Source: Desulfurococcales archaeon
Lineage (GTDB): Archaea > Thermoproteota > Thermoprotei_A > Sulfolobales > Acidilobaceae
Length of the DNA stretch: 64,000 nt
Direction of reading: 5' to 3'
Assembly: GCA_015521705.1 (NCBI GenBank)
Contig: WANR01000033.1
Location: forward strand, 1-64,000
Part shown: positions 16,026 to 24,767 of the stretch, piece after piece
Numbering within the stretch: position 1 is the stretch's first letter
Layout: each line of letters starts with the position of its first letter
Notes under the pieces: model-generated
Database searches by the model: none
Seen by the model: the letters and a program-made list of their open reading frames with translations, nothing else
Told to the model about the DNA's origin: nothing
Program-made: the position numbers and the translations under genes

Positions 16026-17339
16026 CCGAGGGAAGCACTGACTGCCCTATAGGCGTCGACAACGCCGTAGCCGTAGAGGCTGTCATAGCCCGTGTTCCCC
16101 AGGTCTAGAGCGGTCGAGTGGAGAACCCCCCTTATAGTGTCGGGTGTAGTATCGTTCTCTGTGCCGGGAGGCAGGGGCTGGAGCCCGTTGGCTATTCTTG
16201 CAGCCTGTATTAGGGCGACGACGCCGCTTACGTGTGGTGTCGCCATTGAGGTACCGCTCAGGGTCTCATAGGTGTCGTCTGGGTAGGTGCTTAGTATATC
16301 GACTCCAGGGGCTGTTACCTCGGGATTCCTGTTACTCCAGCTGGGCACGTCACCGTTCTGGTCTATAGCTCCTACAGCTATGACCTCGGGGTAGGCTGCG
16401 GGATATGAGGGAGATGAGGCGCCCTCGTTCCCCGCGGCCGCTACTATGACTATTCCAAGATTATAGGCTGCTATTATGACGTCGCGCAGCTCTGGGGGTG
16501 GGCTCGAGCCTCCAAGACTCATGGATATAACCTCCGGGGCGTCGTCTTCAGGATCTCCAACTACTACCCCGTCGTTGTCAGAGTCTATGAGGCCGTCTGG
16601 GCCCTTGACTGCCACATCTATGGCTATTATTAGGTCGCTCCATGACCCCATGCCCGCGTTATTTAGAGCCTTGATCACATAAATCTCCACAGCGTGTGAC
16701 ACCCCGACCACGCCTATCTCATTATTCACAGCGGCCACAGTGCCCGTGACGTGGGTTCCGTGCCCGTTTCTATCGTTAAACCTGTCCGTTATCCTACCGT
16801 TAAGAACGCTGACCCCCCACTTAATGTTGGCCTGCAGGTCTGGATGATCTCTGTCAACACCTGTGTCTATAATAGCGACCTCTATTTCCGAGTCGCCGTC
16901 GCCGTTTATGTCGGCGAACCCGACAGTGTAGTTCCACGCATCTGTTGCATTGATATAGTCAACACCCCATGGGACTACCTGGGGAGGCTGCTGAGAACCC
17001 CCGCCTCCGGGCCTGCCCGGAGGCTTGAAGGCAAAGACCACGCCGTCCTTGCTAACACTTAGCACGCCCGGTAGCTTGGCTAGATCATCAAAAGCTGTAG
17101 CGGGGATCCTAGCAATGACGACGTTGGCCAGGCTAGTCTTGTAGACCACAGAGCCCCCCAGCATCTCTATAATGCCCAGGTCAAAGCCCGGAGAAACCCT
17201 TAGTATGACGGTTTTAAAGCCCGAGCCAAACTGCGGCCCACCGACTTGTAGGGCCTGCGATACAGCCATAACGGGCCCTAATAAAAAGAATCCCTATTAA
17301 CAGGGAAGACGCGGCGAATCCAGACATTTTCCGCGCCAT
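16022..17339 (-). CDS. Secreted subtilisin-like serine protease (pernisine-like), leader out of frame
   Basis: Extracellular protease of family S8. The contiguous frame (16022-17269, 415 residues) has an I9-type propeptide (about 18-80), then catalytic Asp135 (IIDTGVD), His170 (NGHGTHVTG), oxyanion Asn281 (AAAGNEGA) and Ser341 (SGTSMATPHVSG), with Ca-site-like acidic loops (DINGDGDSE). It has no signal peptide. In another frame just upstream, from ATG at 17337-17339, lies MARKMSGFAASSLLIGIL, a perfect signal peptide start. Removing one base from the T5 run (minus strand, 17283-17287) joins the two as ...GILLLGPVMAVSQA. Either a sequencing error, a real mutation or a programmed shift. A TATA-like GTTAAATAG lies about 30 bp upstream of 17339. 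Confidence 0.85.
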
Positions 17340-17789
17340 TCATGTCACACCTAAAACCTCTCAACCCTATTTAACATGCTTAATAGTTGGTGAAAGCCTG
17401 TAAGCTAATAAATTTATCTGTTTTCAATAGGGAAAACCGAACTCAGCCCATAAAAGTAGCGTAGAACAGGTTTTTAACAATTTTACAACGGCCCAAGACT
17501 TCAAAGTTGCAAGCACTCTAGCTCAGGCACAAAAATAACCTGCCAGGGCAAAAGTATCCCTGAAAGTAGGCCATGAAAGGCTGCAAACAAGGGAAGCGGC
17601 AGGCGGCCTCCCTGATGAATAACTGTTACTGGCTTGTCCCCGTGCTCTTTGCTGGCTTTGCTTTTATTAGTGTACTTGTCATAGGGTAGCTACTGGTGTT
17701 TAAGCCGCTAGGCATGATTGTTTGGTGTAGACTTTTTATTCTCACACAATCTGGAGATCATAACATAATTAGGGAACCAGTATATCGTT
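17340..17789. other. 450-base gap between protease and ABC ATPase
   Basis: Left part: the protease promoter (minus, near 17366-17377). Middle: AT-rich sequence with no clear element. Right: a 38-codon frame listed separately, then TATA-like GACTTTTTATTC (about 17730-17741) and a second AT-rich block before the MalK-like gene. No repeats or RNA fold stand out. Confidence 0.4.
17573..17689 (+). CDS. Possible 38-residue single-pass membrane peptide
   Basis: ATG at 17573-17575 opens a frame of 38 codons ending TAG at 17687-17689. The first 14 residues are basic (MKGCKQGKRQAASL). A second ATG gives MNNCYW, followed by a 20-residue hydrophobic helix LVPVLFAGFAFISVLVIG to the end. This is the positive-inside, single-helix layout of small membrane proteins. 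AAAAATAA at about 17531-17538 could be a TATA element. The ribosome site is weak. No family recognised; it could be chance. Confidence 0.35.
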   Translation: MKGCKQGKRQAASLMNNCYWLVPVLFAGFAFISVLVIG

Positions 17790-17810
17790 GTGATTATGGG
17801 GGGCAGTATC

Positions 17811-18917
17811 GTGGCCTCGATCAGGCTTGACAGCATCACCAAGGTTTTCGACAATAACGTCTATGCTGTCAGGGATGTATCGCTCGAGATAAGGGACGGC
17901 GAGTTCTTCGTACTACTGGGGCCTTCAGGCTCGGGCAAGACCACTCTTCTTAGGATCATAGCTGGCCTTGAGATGCCTACAAGAGGAAGGGTCTACATTG
18001 ACGGGGATGATGTTACAGATCTGCCGCCGAGGAAGCGTGACGTAGCCATGGTTTTCCAGACCTGGGCCCTTTACCCTCACATGAAGGTGTTCGACAACAT
18101 AGCGTTCCCGCTGAGGATAAGGAAGATGCCCGAGGCAGAGGTTAGGAGGCGTGTGAAGGAGATAGCTGACCTGCTCGAGATAAGCAGCCTCCTTGACAGG
18201 TACCCGAGGCAGCTCAGCGGGGGACAGCAGCAGAGGGTGGCCCTAGCCAGGGCCCTTGTCAGAAACCCGCGTGCATGGCTTATGGACGAGCCCCTGAGCA
18301 ACCTAGACGCTCTCCTCAGGGTGCAAATGAGGGTTGAGCTCAGGCGGCTCCAGAAGGAACTGGGCATAACGACGGTTTATGTGACCCATGACCAGACAGA
18401 GGCTATGAGCATGGCCGATAGACTGGCTGTTATGAACCAGGGTGTAATCATGCAGGTTGGGACGCCACTTGAAGTCTATGAGGAGCCCGCCAATTCATTC
18501 GTTGGAGGCTTTCTAGGATCCCCGCCGATGAACTTTCTAAGGGGCACCGTGTCACTGACCGATAAAGGGATCCTATTCAAGACGCCTGACTCGCTCGTCG
18601 AAGTATTGGTGCCTGTATCAAGGAGTGTCTCAAGATCGCTAGAGGAGGGCGAAGAGGTGCTGCTCGGCTTTAGGCCTGAACACGCAGCTATTTACCAGGA
18701 GATAGCGGATGCCGCTGGAGGAGTACTCTTCGAGGGCGACCTGGTTCACGTGGAGACGCTGGGGTCGGAGTATCTTGTTAACGTTAGGATAGGAAAGACT
18801 ATAGTGAAGGTCAAGGTGCCCTCACGGGTGCAGATTAGGGGTGAAAGAGTGACTCTCGCCGTCGAGCCCTCCAATATAAGAATATTCCGGGCCAGGGATG
18901 GGAGCAGGCTGCTCTGA
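17811..18917 (+). CDS. ABC transporter ATPase, MalK/sugar-uptake type
   Basis: Cytoplasmic ATPase of a binding-protein-dependent importer. Walker A GPSGSGKTT, Q-loop VFQTWALYPHM, signature LSGGQQQRVALARAL, Walker B AWLMDEPLSNLDA and H-loop VTHDQTEA are all intact. A C-terminal TOBE/MOP-like regulatory domain (about 230-368; FRPEHAAIY) marks the CUT1/MalK branch. The longest frame starts at 17790. I prefer GTG at 17811 because GGGGGG lies 7 bases before it and homologues begin with such an ASIRLD strand. No permease or binding-protein gene is adjacent, so it may serve distant transporters. Confidence 0.9.
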   Translation: MASIRLDSITKVFDNNVYAVRDVSLEIRDGEFFVLLGPSGSGKTTLLRIIAGLEMPTRGRVYIDGDDVTDLPPRKRDVAMVFQTWALYPHMKVFDNIAFPLRIRKMPEAEVRRRVKEIADLLEISSLLDRYPRQLSGGQQQRVALARALVRNPRAWLMDEPLSNLDALLRVQMRVELRRLQKELGITTVYVTHDQTEAMSMADRLAVMNQGVIMQVGTPLEVYEEPANSFVGGFLGSPPMNFLRGTVSLTDKGILFKTPDSLVEVLVPVSRSVSRSLEEGEEVLLGFRPEHAAIYQEIADAAGGVLFEGDLVHVETLGSEYLVNVRIGKTIVKVKVPSRVQIRGERVTLAVEPSNIRIFRARDGSRLL

Positions 18918-19046
18918 CCCCCATGCCCCTTGAATAGCCTGGCTCCTTATTTTCCTAGGGGGCCGTGGCCGGCTGCTCCCCTGTTGTCTAGTGATCCGTT
19001 TTTTATGTTGCTTGTTGCATTGTTAGGGTTCCATGGGTGCCTTGTT

Positions 19047-19844
19047 GTGGGGGACTTGGTAGTACTTGTTAAGGCAGCGCTGAACCCCGAGCTTGTCAGG
19101 TCGAGCGATGGAGACAGGCTGGATCTAGACTCTGTGCCCCTCAAACTGTCTGACATCGACAGGAATGCAGTCGAGGAGGCTGCTAGGCTTAAGAGTATTT
19201 TGGGAGGAAAGCTTTACTCCATAACCGTCCTCACGTGGGGCCCCGCTAGTTTGAGGGAGAAAGACTTGAGACTAGCGGTTCAGGAGGCCCTGGCTAAGGG
19301 CGTTGATGAGGCCATAGTGGTGGCGGACGACTCCGCAGTTCCTGGTGACCAGGTGTTAACGGCTAATATCATAGTGGGCGCTATTAAGAGCTTGGGTTTG
19401 AAGCCCGACATAATAATCGCCGCTGAAGAATCCATAGATGAAGGCACCGGGCAGATACCTGGAAGAGTCGCGTCGAAGCTGGGCTTCCCCTACGTAAGCT
19501 TTGTAAGGAAGATCGACGTATCAGACGGCAAGATTATAGTGGAGAGAGACTTGGAGGAGGTTGTAGAGGTCGTCGAAGCCCCGCTACCCGCCGTGGTTAG
19601 TGTGACCCAGGAGATCAATGATCCCCGGCCTCCCACCCTGATCCAGATCCGGAGAGCCTCCAAGAAGCCCATCAGAACCCTTAAACTGAGCGATCTCAAC
19701 GTAGAGCCCGTGCGTAAGCGGGCTATCAGAGAATTGAGGATAATTAAGGAGGAAAGGAAGGGCGTAGTGATAGAGGCTGAGAGCGTCGATAAGGCCGCTG
19801 ACAGGCTCCTAGAGATCCTGGAGAGCGAGGGCATCCTCAAGTAG
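19047..19844 (+). CDS. etfB: Electron transfer flavoprotein, beta subunit
   Basis: Partner of EtfA in moving electrons from acyl-CoA and similar dehydrogenases to the quinone pool. From GTG at 19047 the product is 265 residues. It shows VLVKAALNPE, the AVEEAARLKSIL region, SITVLTWGPASLREKDLRLAVQEALAKGVDEAIVV (written here as family features, in pieces), GDQVLTANIIVGAI and the ETF signature region VVEAPLPAVVSVTQEINDP. The longer frame from 18930 has a poor leader; TATA-like GTTTTTTATG (about 19000-19009) and a GGGTG site (19035-19039) favour 19047. It sits 18 bases upstream of etfA in one operon. Confidence 0.92.
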   Translation: MGDLVVLVKAALNPELVRSSDGDRLDLDSVPLKLSDIDRNAVEEAARLKSILGGKLYSITVLTWGPASLREKDLRLAVQEALAKGVDEAIVVADDSAVPGDQVLTANIIVGAIKSLGLKPDIIIAAEESIDEGTGQIPGRVASKLGFPYVSFVRKIDVSDGKIIVERDLEEVVEVVEAPLPAVVSVTQEINDPRPPTLIQIRRASKKPIRTLKLSDLNVEPVRKRAIRELRIIKEERKGVVIEAESVDKAADRLLEILESEGILK

Positions 19845-19862
19845 CTTGGGGGTGGAGGCTCC

Positions 19863-20783
19863 TTGAAGATCCTGGTTCTAGGCGAAACCTCTAGGGATAT
19901 TGGTGAGTCGCTAAGTGCGATCTCCAGCATAGAGGGAGACAGGGTTGTGGCCCTATTCTCCACCAGCCATGACGAGGCTTCGAGAGCTTCAGCGCTGGGC
20001 TATAAAGTGTACCACTTAAACACTAGAAACACGGAGGCGGCCTACAAGCTCCTCGTAAAAGTATATGAGGCCGAGAGTCCAGGCCTCATAGTATCCGTGT
20101 CCACGAAGAATCCTAGAGACGTGCTCTCGAGGCTTGCAGGCCTCTTAGACCTCCCCCTAGCTACCAATGTCAGAAAGATAAGCGTGGGCGACGGCAAGAT
20201 AGTTTACGAGAGAGCAGTGCTAAGCGAGAGAAGCATCTCGCTGGAGGAGGCCGACCCCCCAGCTATTCTTCTTGTAATGCCCAGACTCTTCAAGCCAATA
20301 GCCGGCGAGGGACAGGGTAGCATAGAGGAGCTTGAACCTAGTGAGGAGCCGGCGGCTAGGATCCTTGAAGTTAAGAGGAAGGAGCTCGGGGGGGCACGTA
20401 TAGAGGAGGCAGACGTTGTTGTGGGTGTAGGTAGAGGCTTCAGGAGACGTGAAGACTTGAGACTAGCGTTCGAGCTGGCAGAGCTTCTCGGCGGCGCTGT
20501 TGGAGGGTCTAGACCCATAGCCGCCGACCTTAAATGGCTACCTGAGGATGCATGGATAGGTATAAGCGGGAAAAGGATCTCTCCGAAGCTATACATAGCG
20601 GTGGGTATTAGTGGGGCCCCACAGCACATGGCAGGTGTGTCGGGCTCAAAGATCATCGTAGCCATCAACAAGGATAAATCAGCCCCCATATTCAGGTACG
20701 CAGATTATGGCATAGTCGCGGATCTCTACGAGATCCTACCCATATTAATTAGGAAGCTCAAGGAAAGAAAGGGGCTCGGATGA
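19863..20783 (+). CDS. etfA: Electron transfer flavoprotein, alpha subunit
   Basis: FAD-binding half of the ETF heterodimer. The 306 residues have an N-terminal Rossmann-like domain and a C-terminal FAD domain with VVGVGRGFRRREDL, LLGGAVGGSRPIAADLKWLP, AVGISGAPQHMAGVSGSKIIVAINKD and APIFRYADYGIVADLYEILP, the standard EtfA run. TTG start, GGGGGTGG ribosome site about 6 bases upstream. No FixC/FixX-type quinone reductase genes are present, so the electron acceptor is encoded elsewhere or differs. Confidence 0.93.
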   Translation: MKILVLGETSRDIGESLSAISSIEGDRVVALFSTSHDEASRASALGYKVYHLNTRNTEAAYKLLVKVYEAESPGLIVSVSTKNPRDVLSRLAGLLDLPLATNVRKISVGDGKIVYERAVLSERSISLEEADPPAILLVMPRLFKPIAGEGQGSIEELEPSEEPAARILEVKRKELGGARIEEADVVVGVGRGFRRREDLRLAFELAELLGGAVGGSRPIAADLKWLPEDAWIGISGKRISPKLYIAVGISGAPQHMAGVSGSKIIVAINKDKSAPIFRYADYGIVADLYEILPILIRKLKERKGLG

Positions 20784-20799
20784 AGGGTAGTGGTTAGCT

Positions 20800-21909
20800 A
20801 TGGTCGAGCACATAGCCGGAGACCCGATAATGGGCCTCTCTCTGGGCCTCACTGCTATACTCTTGGCAGTTCTTTTCTTGCCGTTCGTCTCGCGCACAGT
20901 TGAGGAGAACCTCGAGCCCTTCTTCCTAGTTATGGGTATAACTGCGGTCTTCATGAACCTCTACTACGGGCTTATAGACGCCGAGGCGCTGAAGGAGGTC
21001 TTCCTTGAAGCCGCTGAGGCCCCCGTTTCCGTCTCCGGCCTACCTATAGGCATAACTCAGGCCGTCCTGTTCTTCGGGCTGCTCTTCTACTTCTACCATG
21101 CAAGGATCTACAGGTCGATAGAGTCGGCCCTGAAAAGGGCTGGTTTCACGGCTTTCATCTTCATAATAGTCCTGTTCCTGGGCTTAGTGTCTAGCGTTAT
21201 ATCCGTTATAGTGACGGCGGTCATTATCTCAGAGCTGATAGCCGCCCTTAAAATACCCAGGGAGGCTAAGGTTAAGCTGGCAGTATATGCATGCTTCGCC
21301 GTGGGGTTGGGGGCTGCTCTCACACCCATCGGCGAGCCTCTCTCCACTATTGCCACTAGAAAGCTGGAGGCACCCTTCGACTTCCTCTTCAGATTCCTGG
21401 GTGTCTACGTGATTCCAGGCGTCGTAGCAGTCGCCGCTTACACAGCCTTCTCCTTGAGAAGGTATTCTAGAAACGTTGAGGGCGTCTCTATGGTCTACGA
21501 GGAAACCCTAAGAGGCGTGATCGGCAGGGCCGTCAGGGTATACATGTTTGTAGCAGCGCTTGAGCTGCTCGGGAAAGGGTTCACCCCCATGGTTGTGTGG
21601 TACTTCTCCAAGCTGCCAAGCTGGGGCCTTTACTGGCTCAACACTATTTCGGCCGTCGTAGATAACGCCACGCTGACAGCGGCTGAGATAGGGCCCTTCC
21701 TGACAGAGGAGCAGATAAGAAGCGCTCTCATGAGCCTACTCATATCAGGGGGGATGCTTATACCAGGCAATATACCCAACATAGTAGCGGCAGGAAAGCT
21801 CAGGATAAGGAGTGGCGAGTGGGCTAGAGTGGGCGTACCCTTCGGGATAGCGTTATTAATCATCTACTTCATAATTATAGAGGTAGCGGGGATCCACGTA
21901 TCACTATAG
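20800..21909 (+). CDS. Polytopic membrane protein, DUF1646-type putative cation transporter
   Basis: 369 residues with about nine or ten membrane helices. Helix-breaking segments GLGAALTPIGEPLSTIATRK and SAVVDNATLTAAEIGP in the two halves resemble the paired re-entrant motifs of ion transporter (IT) superfamily carriers; ISGGMLIPGNIPNIVAAGKL is similar. I recall this pattern from the DUF1646 family, of unproven substrate. It follows etfA by 16 bases and precedes the Usp gene by a few, so the four genes are probably one operon. Start is ATG at 20800; there is no signal peptide apart from helix one. Confidence 0.75.
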   Translation: MVEHIAGDPIMGLSLGLTAILLAVLFLPFVSRTVEENLEPFFLVMGITAVFMNLYYGLIDAEALKEVFLEAAEAPVSVSGLPIGITQAVLFFGLLFYFYHARIYRSIESALKRAGFTAFIFIIVLFLGLVSSVISVIVTAVIISELIAALKIPREAKVKLAVYACFAVGLGAALTPIGEPLSTIATRKLEAPFDFLFRFLGVYVIPGVVAVAAYTAFSLRRYSRNVEGVSMVYEETLRGVIGRAVRVYMFVAALELLGKGFTPMVVWYFSKLPSWGLYWLNTISAVVDNATLTAAEIGPFLTEEQIRSALMSLLISGGMLIPGNIPNIVAAGKLRIRSGEWARVGVPFGIALLIIYFIIIEVAGIHVSL

Positions 21910-21926
21910 CACGGGTGGGGGGACCT

Positions 21927-22775
21927 TTGACCGACGCCTTTACAAGAACGCTTCTACCGCTGGACTTTTCACCGGCCTCGGAAGCCCTTCTAGACGTCGC
22001 AGCCTACATATCGGTGAAGTACGGGTCAGAGATAGTTCTGGCCCATGTGATCGAGGAGTCCCTAATAGAGCACGCCGCCTCTGGCTACAACGTTACCGGG
22101 CTACTAGAGTCCGTCGAGAAAGAGGCTAGGCGCAAGCTAGAGGCTTACAGGGACAGGCTAGAGGAGGCTGGGGCTAGGGTAAGCATACACAGAGACATGC
22201 CAGTAGCCGACCCAGCCGTGGCCATCTCTAGTATAGCCAGTGAGGAGGGTGTCAGCGAGGTCTTGATAGTAAATAAGGGGTGGGGCTGGAGAAGGCTCGT
22301 CCCCTTCGGATCCACTGCCAAGCTCGTGATAGCCTCCTCACCCAAACCCGTGATAAGGATCAGGGCTGTGAAGGTCGAGAAGAAGATTATCCTCGAGTGG
22401 CCTGACAACCCTTTCCACTCAATTCTAGTAGCCCTGGCCCCCGACTCTAAGGCTGAGATGGTGGAGTATGTTGCAAGCATAGCTGAGAAGACCAGTTCCG
22501 ACGTGATACTTCTCCATGTCGGCGAGGAAGAGCCCAGGGAGCCCCAGGTAGTGTCCCAGGCCCACGATATTCTGAGGGAGAGGGGCGTGAATGCCAGGAA
22601 AATGGTCATAGCCGGGAAGCCTCACGCCAGGATCGTCGAGGTGGCCGAACAGCTCGGCGTGACCTCGATAGTTCTGGGGAGGTCGCTACGTTCTAGGCTC
22701 ACAGACATAGTGTTCGGGTCGACCCTCTACAGGGTAGTTGCTGAGGCTAGGATCCCTGTTATAGTGTATCCCTAA
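21927..22775 (+). CDS. Tandem universal stress protein
   Basis: Two Usp folds in one chain of about 282 residues. The first domain starts RTLLPLDFSPASEALLDVAAY and the second HSILVALAPDSKAEMVEYV. The ATP-loop motif (G-2x-G-9x-G-S/T) is approximated by GRSLRSRLTDIVFGSTLYRVV in the second domain and by VNKGWGWRRLVPFGSTAKLVI in the first. The frame extends to a GTG at 21915, but GGGTGGGGGG before the TTG at 21927 makes TTG the better start. Being last in the etf/DUF1646 cluster suggests a link to membrane energetics or salt stress (inference). Confidence 0.85.
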   Translation: MTDAFTRTLLPLDFSPASEALLDVAAYISVKYGSEIVLAHVIEESLIEHAASGYNVTGLLESVEKEARRKLEAYRDRLEEAGARVSIHRDMPVADPAVAISSIASEEGVSEVLIVNKGWGWRRLVPFGSTAKLVIASSPKPVIRIRAVKVEKKIILEWPDNPFHSILVALAPDSKAEMVEYVASIAEKTSSDVILLHVGEEEPREPQVVSQAHDILRERGVNARKMVIAGKPHARIVEVAEQLGVTSIVLGRSLRSRLTDIVFGSTLYRVVAEARIPVIVYP

Positions 22776-22828
22776 GCCGTTAGGGGTCAGGATCCCTGCC
22801 AGACGCCATGCAATACTGGGGCGGCGCC

Positions 22829-23671
22829 CTAGTCTTTCTCCATACCTTTTACTGAGACGTGGTAGCCAGCCAGTAGGGACGCAGAGGCGAATACTAGTAG
22901 TACTGCCAGGCCCGTAATGGGATCCCCGATCTCCTTGCCCACCAGGAAGTACCTGGTTAGGTCGGCCGCATAGGTTAGAGGGTTAAGGACTGCTATCGAC
23001 CTGAGCCATTCTGGCATCTGTTCTACCGGGAAGATAGCGCTCGAGGTGAACATTAGCGGTAGATTGACAAGATTGGCGAGGGCGAAGAGCACTTCCTGGT
23101 TATTGATATGAAACGCTATGGAGGAGAATATGCTTGTGAACCCTGAGGCTACAAGCAGCACGACGATCCACGCGCCCAGCAAGTCTATGATCGATATGCC
23201 CTCCTTGAACCTGAACCCGGCCATGTCGGCTATCAGCAATAATACCGCCGAGAGAACCGTGACCCTGAAAAGCGTCCCGCCCACTTTTGCCAGGAAAATA
23301 CTGCCCCGGGGTATGGGGGCTACGAGTAGCCTGGTTAAGTATCCCAGCCGTTTATCGAAAACCACGCTGACCCCCGAAAACATGCTCTGGAACAAGGCAA
23401 AGACCACTAGGATCCCCGACGTTACGTAGGTAAAGTAATCCAGCGTGCCGAAGAGCTCAACCAGTAGCGAGGACACATACCTCTGAAAGGCCTCGGCCAG
23501 GGGCGCTGGGAACGGGGGCGCTTCCAGTGAGATAAGCCTCAAGAGGTTGAAACTCTTCCCGAAAAGGAGGATCCAGAAGAGCGGCGTCACTATCGAGATC
23601 ACCAGCACCGGCCTCCGGTTAACCCATTTAACAACCTCCCTCCTAAGCAGCACCAGGGTCTCATAGAGCAC
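22829..23671 (-). CDS. ABC-2 type exporter permease
   Basis: 280 residues with six predicted membrane helices in the ABC2 pattern: a cytoplasmic N-terminus ending KWVNRRPVLVISIVTPLFWILLFG, a long outside loop, then a cluster including VFALFQSMFSGVSVVFDKRLGYLTRLLVAPIPR (the coupling region, DKRLGYL) and LVNLPLMFTSSAIFPVEQMPEWLR, the ABC-2 signature area. It ends VSVKGMEKD. It lies 14 bases downstream of its ATPase gene. Resembles DrrB-type drug or lipid exporters. Substrate unknown. Confidence 0.9.
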   Translation of the reverse strand: MLYETLVLLRREVVKWVNRRPVLVISIVTPLFWILLFGKSFNLLRLISLEAPPFPAPLAEAFQRYVSSLLVELFGTLDYFTYVTSGILVVFALFQSMFSGVSVVFDKRLGYLTRLLVAPIPRGSIFLAKVGGTLFRVTVLSAVLLLIADMAGFRFKEGISIIDLLGAWIVVLLVASGFTSIFSSIAFHINNQEVLFALANLVNLPLMFTSSAIFPVEQMPEWLRSIAVLNPLTYAADLTRYFLVGKEIGDPITGLAVLLVFASASLLAGYHVSVKGMEKD

Positions 23672-23685
23672 TTCCAGCCACCCCC

Positions 23686-24681
23686 CTACCTGAGCCTTCT
23701 CAGGTGCAACCTGAACCTTGCAGGGTCCATGGATTCCTCTCTCAGGCTCCTGCCAGTAAGCTCGAGGAAAACCTCCTCCAGGTTAGGCTTCACAACGTTG
23801 ACAGACTTGACCCTATAGCCTGTCAGGGCCCTTATAATGTCTGGAAGGACGGAGCTGGCTTCCTGGACGCTGATGACAACAACCTGCCCCCCGGAAGCTG
23901 GCTCGACACTGCTAGGCCCTAGTAGCTCGTTAAGCGCTGAAACCACCTTATCAGCCTCCCGGGGATCCGCTAGTTCTACGTGTATCCTGTCCCCCCTTAT
24001 CCTAGACTTTAGCTCTTCCGGAGCCCCCTCGGCGACTATCCTCCCGTGATCTATTATTGCGACTCTGTCGGAGAGGTGTTCTGCTTCCTCCATGTAGTGG
24101 GTTGTGAGCATTATCGTTACTCCCTGCCTCTTCAACATAAATACGTAATCCCAGAGGTGCCTCCTAGACTGCACGTCTAGGCCCAGCGTTGGCTCGTCAA
24201 GGAACAGTATCTCAGGGCTATGAACCAGGCTCATGGCTATCTCAAGCTTCCGCCTCATGCCTCCACTGTAGGTAGCCACCCTCCTATCTCTGTGCTCCCA
24301 TAATCCCAGGAGCTCGAGAACCCTCTTGGCCTCCTCTTCCGCCTTTTTCCCTCTAATACCGTATAGCCTTGCTGAGACAAGCACGTTTTCCCATCCTGTC
24401 ATCTCGTCGTCTGCCGTGAGGTCTTGGGGCACGAGGCCTATCAGCCTTCTGACCTTTAGGGGCTCCCTTACAACGCTGTAGCCCCCTACTAGCGCGTCCC
24501 CGGAGGAAGGCTTTGTTAGGGTGCTTAGCATCTTGATCGTGGTAGTCTTGCCGGCGCCGTTGGGGCCTAGTAGCGCGAAGGTCTCTCCTCTCCCTATACT
24601 GAATGATACATCACTAACCGCTACTAGGTTTCCGTATGTTTTTACGAGTCTATCAGCCACGATAGCGTGGGACTCCAACAT
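23686..24681 (-). CDS. ABC exporter ATPase, DrrA type
   Basis: 331 residues: Walker A GPNGAGKTT, Q-loop VPQDLTADDEMT, signature YSGGMRRKLEIAMSL, Walker B ILFLDEPTLGLD and H-loop TTHYMEEAEHL. A C-terminal extension of about 110 residues (VVSALNELLG ... VNVVKPNLEEVFLELTGRS) is the DrrA tail that helps it bind the DrrB permease. First gene of the two-gene operon. Drug, lipid or antibiotic export is typical of the family; the real cargo is unknown. Confidence 0.92.
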   Translation of the reverse strand: MLESHAIVADRLVKTYGNLVAVSDVSFSIGRGETFALLGPNGAGKTTTIKMLSTLTKPSSGDALVGGYSVVREPLKVRRLIGLVPQDLTADDEMTGWENVLVSARLYGIRGKKAEEEAKRVLELLGLWEHRDRRVATYSGGMRRKLEIAMSLVHSPEILFLDEPTLGLDVQSRRHLWDYVFMLKRQGVTIMLTTHYMEEAEHLSDRVAIIDHGRIVAEGAPEELKSRIRGDRIHVELADPREADKVVSALNELLGPSSVEPASGGQVVVISVQEASSVLPDIIRALTGYRVKSVNVVKPNLEEVFLELTGRSLREESMDPARFRLHLRRLR

Positions 24682-24767
24682 CTCCCTCCTCTAGGGGGTG
24701 CCGGAGAAGCGATTAAATATTTATCTCCAATAGATGTTTCCCCGATATATTCTCCCGGGCTTACCAG

